Virus record (IMG/VR): IMGVR_UViG_3300000116_000021
Location: 1-21,091 of that record
Source of the DNA: a virus
DNA: 21,091 bases
Direction: 5' to 3' (one strand)
A model generated the notes under the pieces. It was not told where the DNA came from and made no database searches. It worked only from the letters and a program-made list of their open reading frames with translations. Below are positions 20,682-21,091 of the stretch, piece by piece; the stretch's first letter is position 1; every line of letters starts with the position of its first letter. A program made the position numbers and the translations under genes.

Positions 20682-21091
20682 CTTTGATTGTTGGCACCAT
20701 TGTCGTTTAATTGCACCTCTTTTAGGACTGTCGTAAGAGCAGACTTCAGGTTGAAGTTGAAGTCACTCAGACCACTGAGATCAAGAGACTCAACAATGCT
20801 GGTCACAGTAGAGATACTGCTCTCAACATCTGCTGCTAGAGCATCTTCAAATGCTTCCTTACTCAGTTCCTGGAACCCATCGTTCCATTCATGGATGTTG
20901 GTGAAGTCTACGACGCTGAATTGGGAGAGTGAGGGATTGCTATCACATGCGAGTTGGAACGCTGTATGAAGAGCACGTAGGCACCTCTGAGCATCAAAAT
21001 CAATCACCCACCAATCATGTTCACCAGATCCACCACGGAATGCAAACTGTGTCCAGAACTCAATCGATTCCCCACCACGGCAATTGATAAC
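20627..21091 (-). CDS. Unidentified ORF entering from the right edge (N-terminus missing)
   Basis: Open from the window edge to TGA at 20627, giving at least 154 residues; no start is needed inside the window. The visible part begins with an aromatic-rich stretch (IEFWTQFAFRGGSGEHDWW), followed by helical, acidic sequence with no motif I can name. It ends 12 codons after the heptamer at which a -1 shift would fuse it to the methyltransferase frame. The likely reading is that this is the N-terminal region of a large methyltransferase-type protein, with the short zero-frame end as an alternative product. Without the missing N-terminus, identity stays open. Confidence 0.72.
   Translation of the reverse strand, partial: VINCRGGESIEFWTQFAFRGGSGEHDWWVIDFDAQRCLRALHTAFQLACDSNPSLSQFSVVDFTNIHEWNDGFQELSKEAFEDALAADVESSISTVTSIVESLDLSGLSDFNFNLKSALTTVLKEVQLNDNGANNQSCVVMETDRVKKSMTLTR

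Noticed and set aside
1-21091. CRISPR arrays, tRNA genes, insertion sequences or an integrase
   Set aside because: No regularly spaced repeats, cloverleaf-like segments, transposase or recombinase motifs were seen on either strand.

Overview
The window looks like an accessory/tail-region segment of a T4-like marine cyanophage (a myovirus of Synechococcus or Prochlorococcus). Three lines of sequence evidence support this. First, a pentose-phosphate/Calvin-cycle set typical of such phages is present: a TalC-type transaldolase, a CP12-like protein and a 6-phosphogluconate dehydrogenase running off the left edge. Second, there is a tandem pair of T4 gp12-like tail-collar proteins. Third, 2OG-Fe(II) oxygenases, a carbamoyltransferase, an HNH nuclease and many tiny conserved-looking proteins are packed with ATGA and TAATG overlaps. 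Every gene I accept lies on the minus strand, so transcription runs from the right edge to the left. I see no tRNA, rRNA, CRISPR array or insertion sequence, and no gene-free stretch over 300 bases; the largest gap is about 150 bases at 1015-1163.

Layout in transcription order. (A) 21091-17589: an unidentified ORF entering from the right edge, an N6-adenine methyltransferase-like ORF with an NPPY motif, a small protein carrying only the N-terminal SAM-binding part of a second methyltransferase, and a DEAH SF2 helicase. The first two ORFs are in different frames and joined by what looks like a textbook -1 programmed frameshift signal. (B) 17592-8734: a low-GC island of double-stranded beta-helix (2OG-Fe(II)/cupin) proteins, two paralogous radical SAM enzymes, an HNH endonuclease, a NodU-type carbamoyltransferase, an SGNH hydrolase and several small unknowns. 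(C) 8706-8110: three small genes behind their own promoter. (D) 8101-5787: a perfect-consensus sigma70 promoter followed by talC, a 59-aa gene, cp12, a second SGNH hydrolase, a 37-aa gene and a 90-aa gene. (E) 5753-2224: two collar/fibre proteins, a small Cys protein, a coiled-coil acidic protein and a protein with two fused 2OG-Fe(II) oxygenase domains. (F) 2196-1: small unknown genes with local promoters, a hairpin and a terminator, then gnd.

How it may work together. TalC, CP12 and Gnd fit the known cyanophage strategy of damping the Calvin cycle (CP12) and pushing carbon through the pentose phosphate pathway (TalC, Gnd) to supply NADPH and ribose for phage DNA synthesis. The oxygenase/radical SAM/carbamoyltransferase/SGNH island reads as a biosynthetic or modification pathway of unknown product, possibly a modified base, glycan or peptide; it is the best candidate here for an undescribed system. 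The methyltransferase/helicase group resembles restriction-modification parts without a visible nuclease. Function calls rest on motifs read by eye; no database search was possible.
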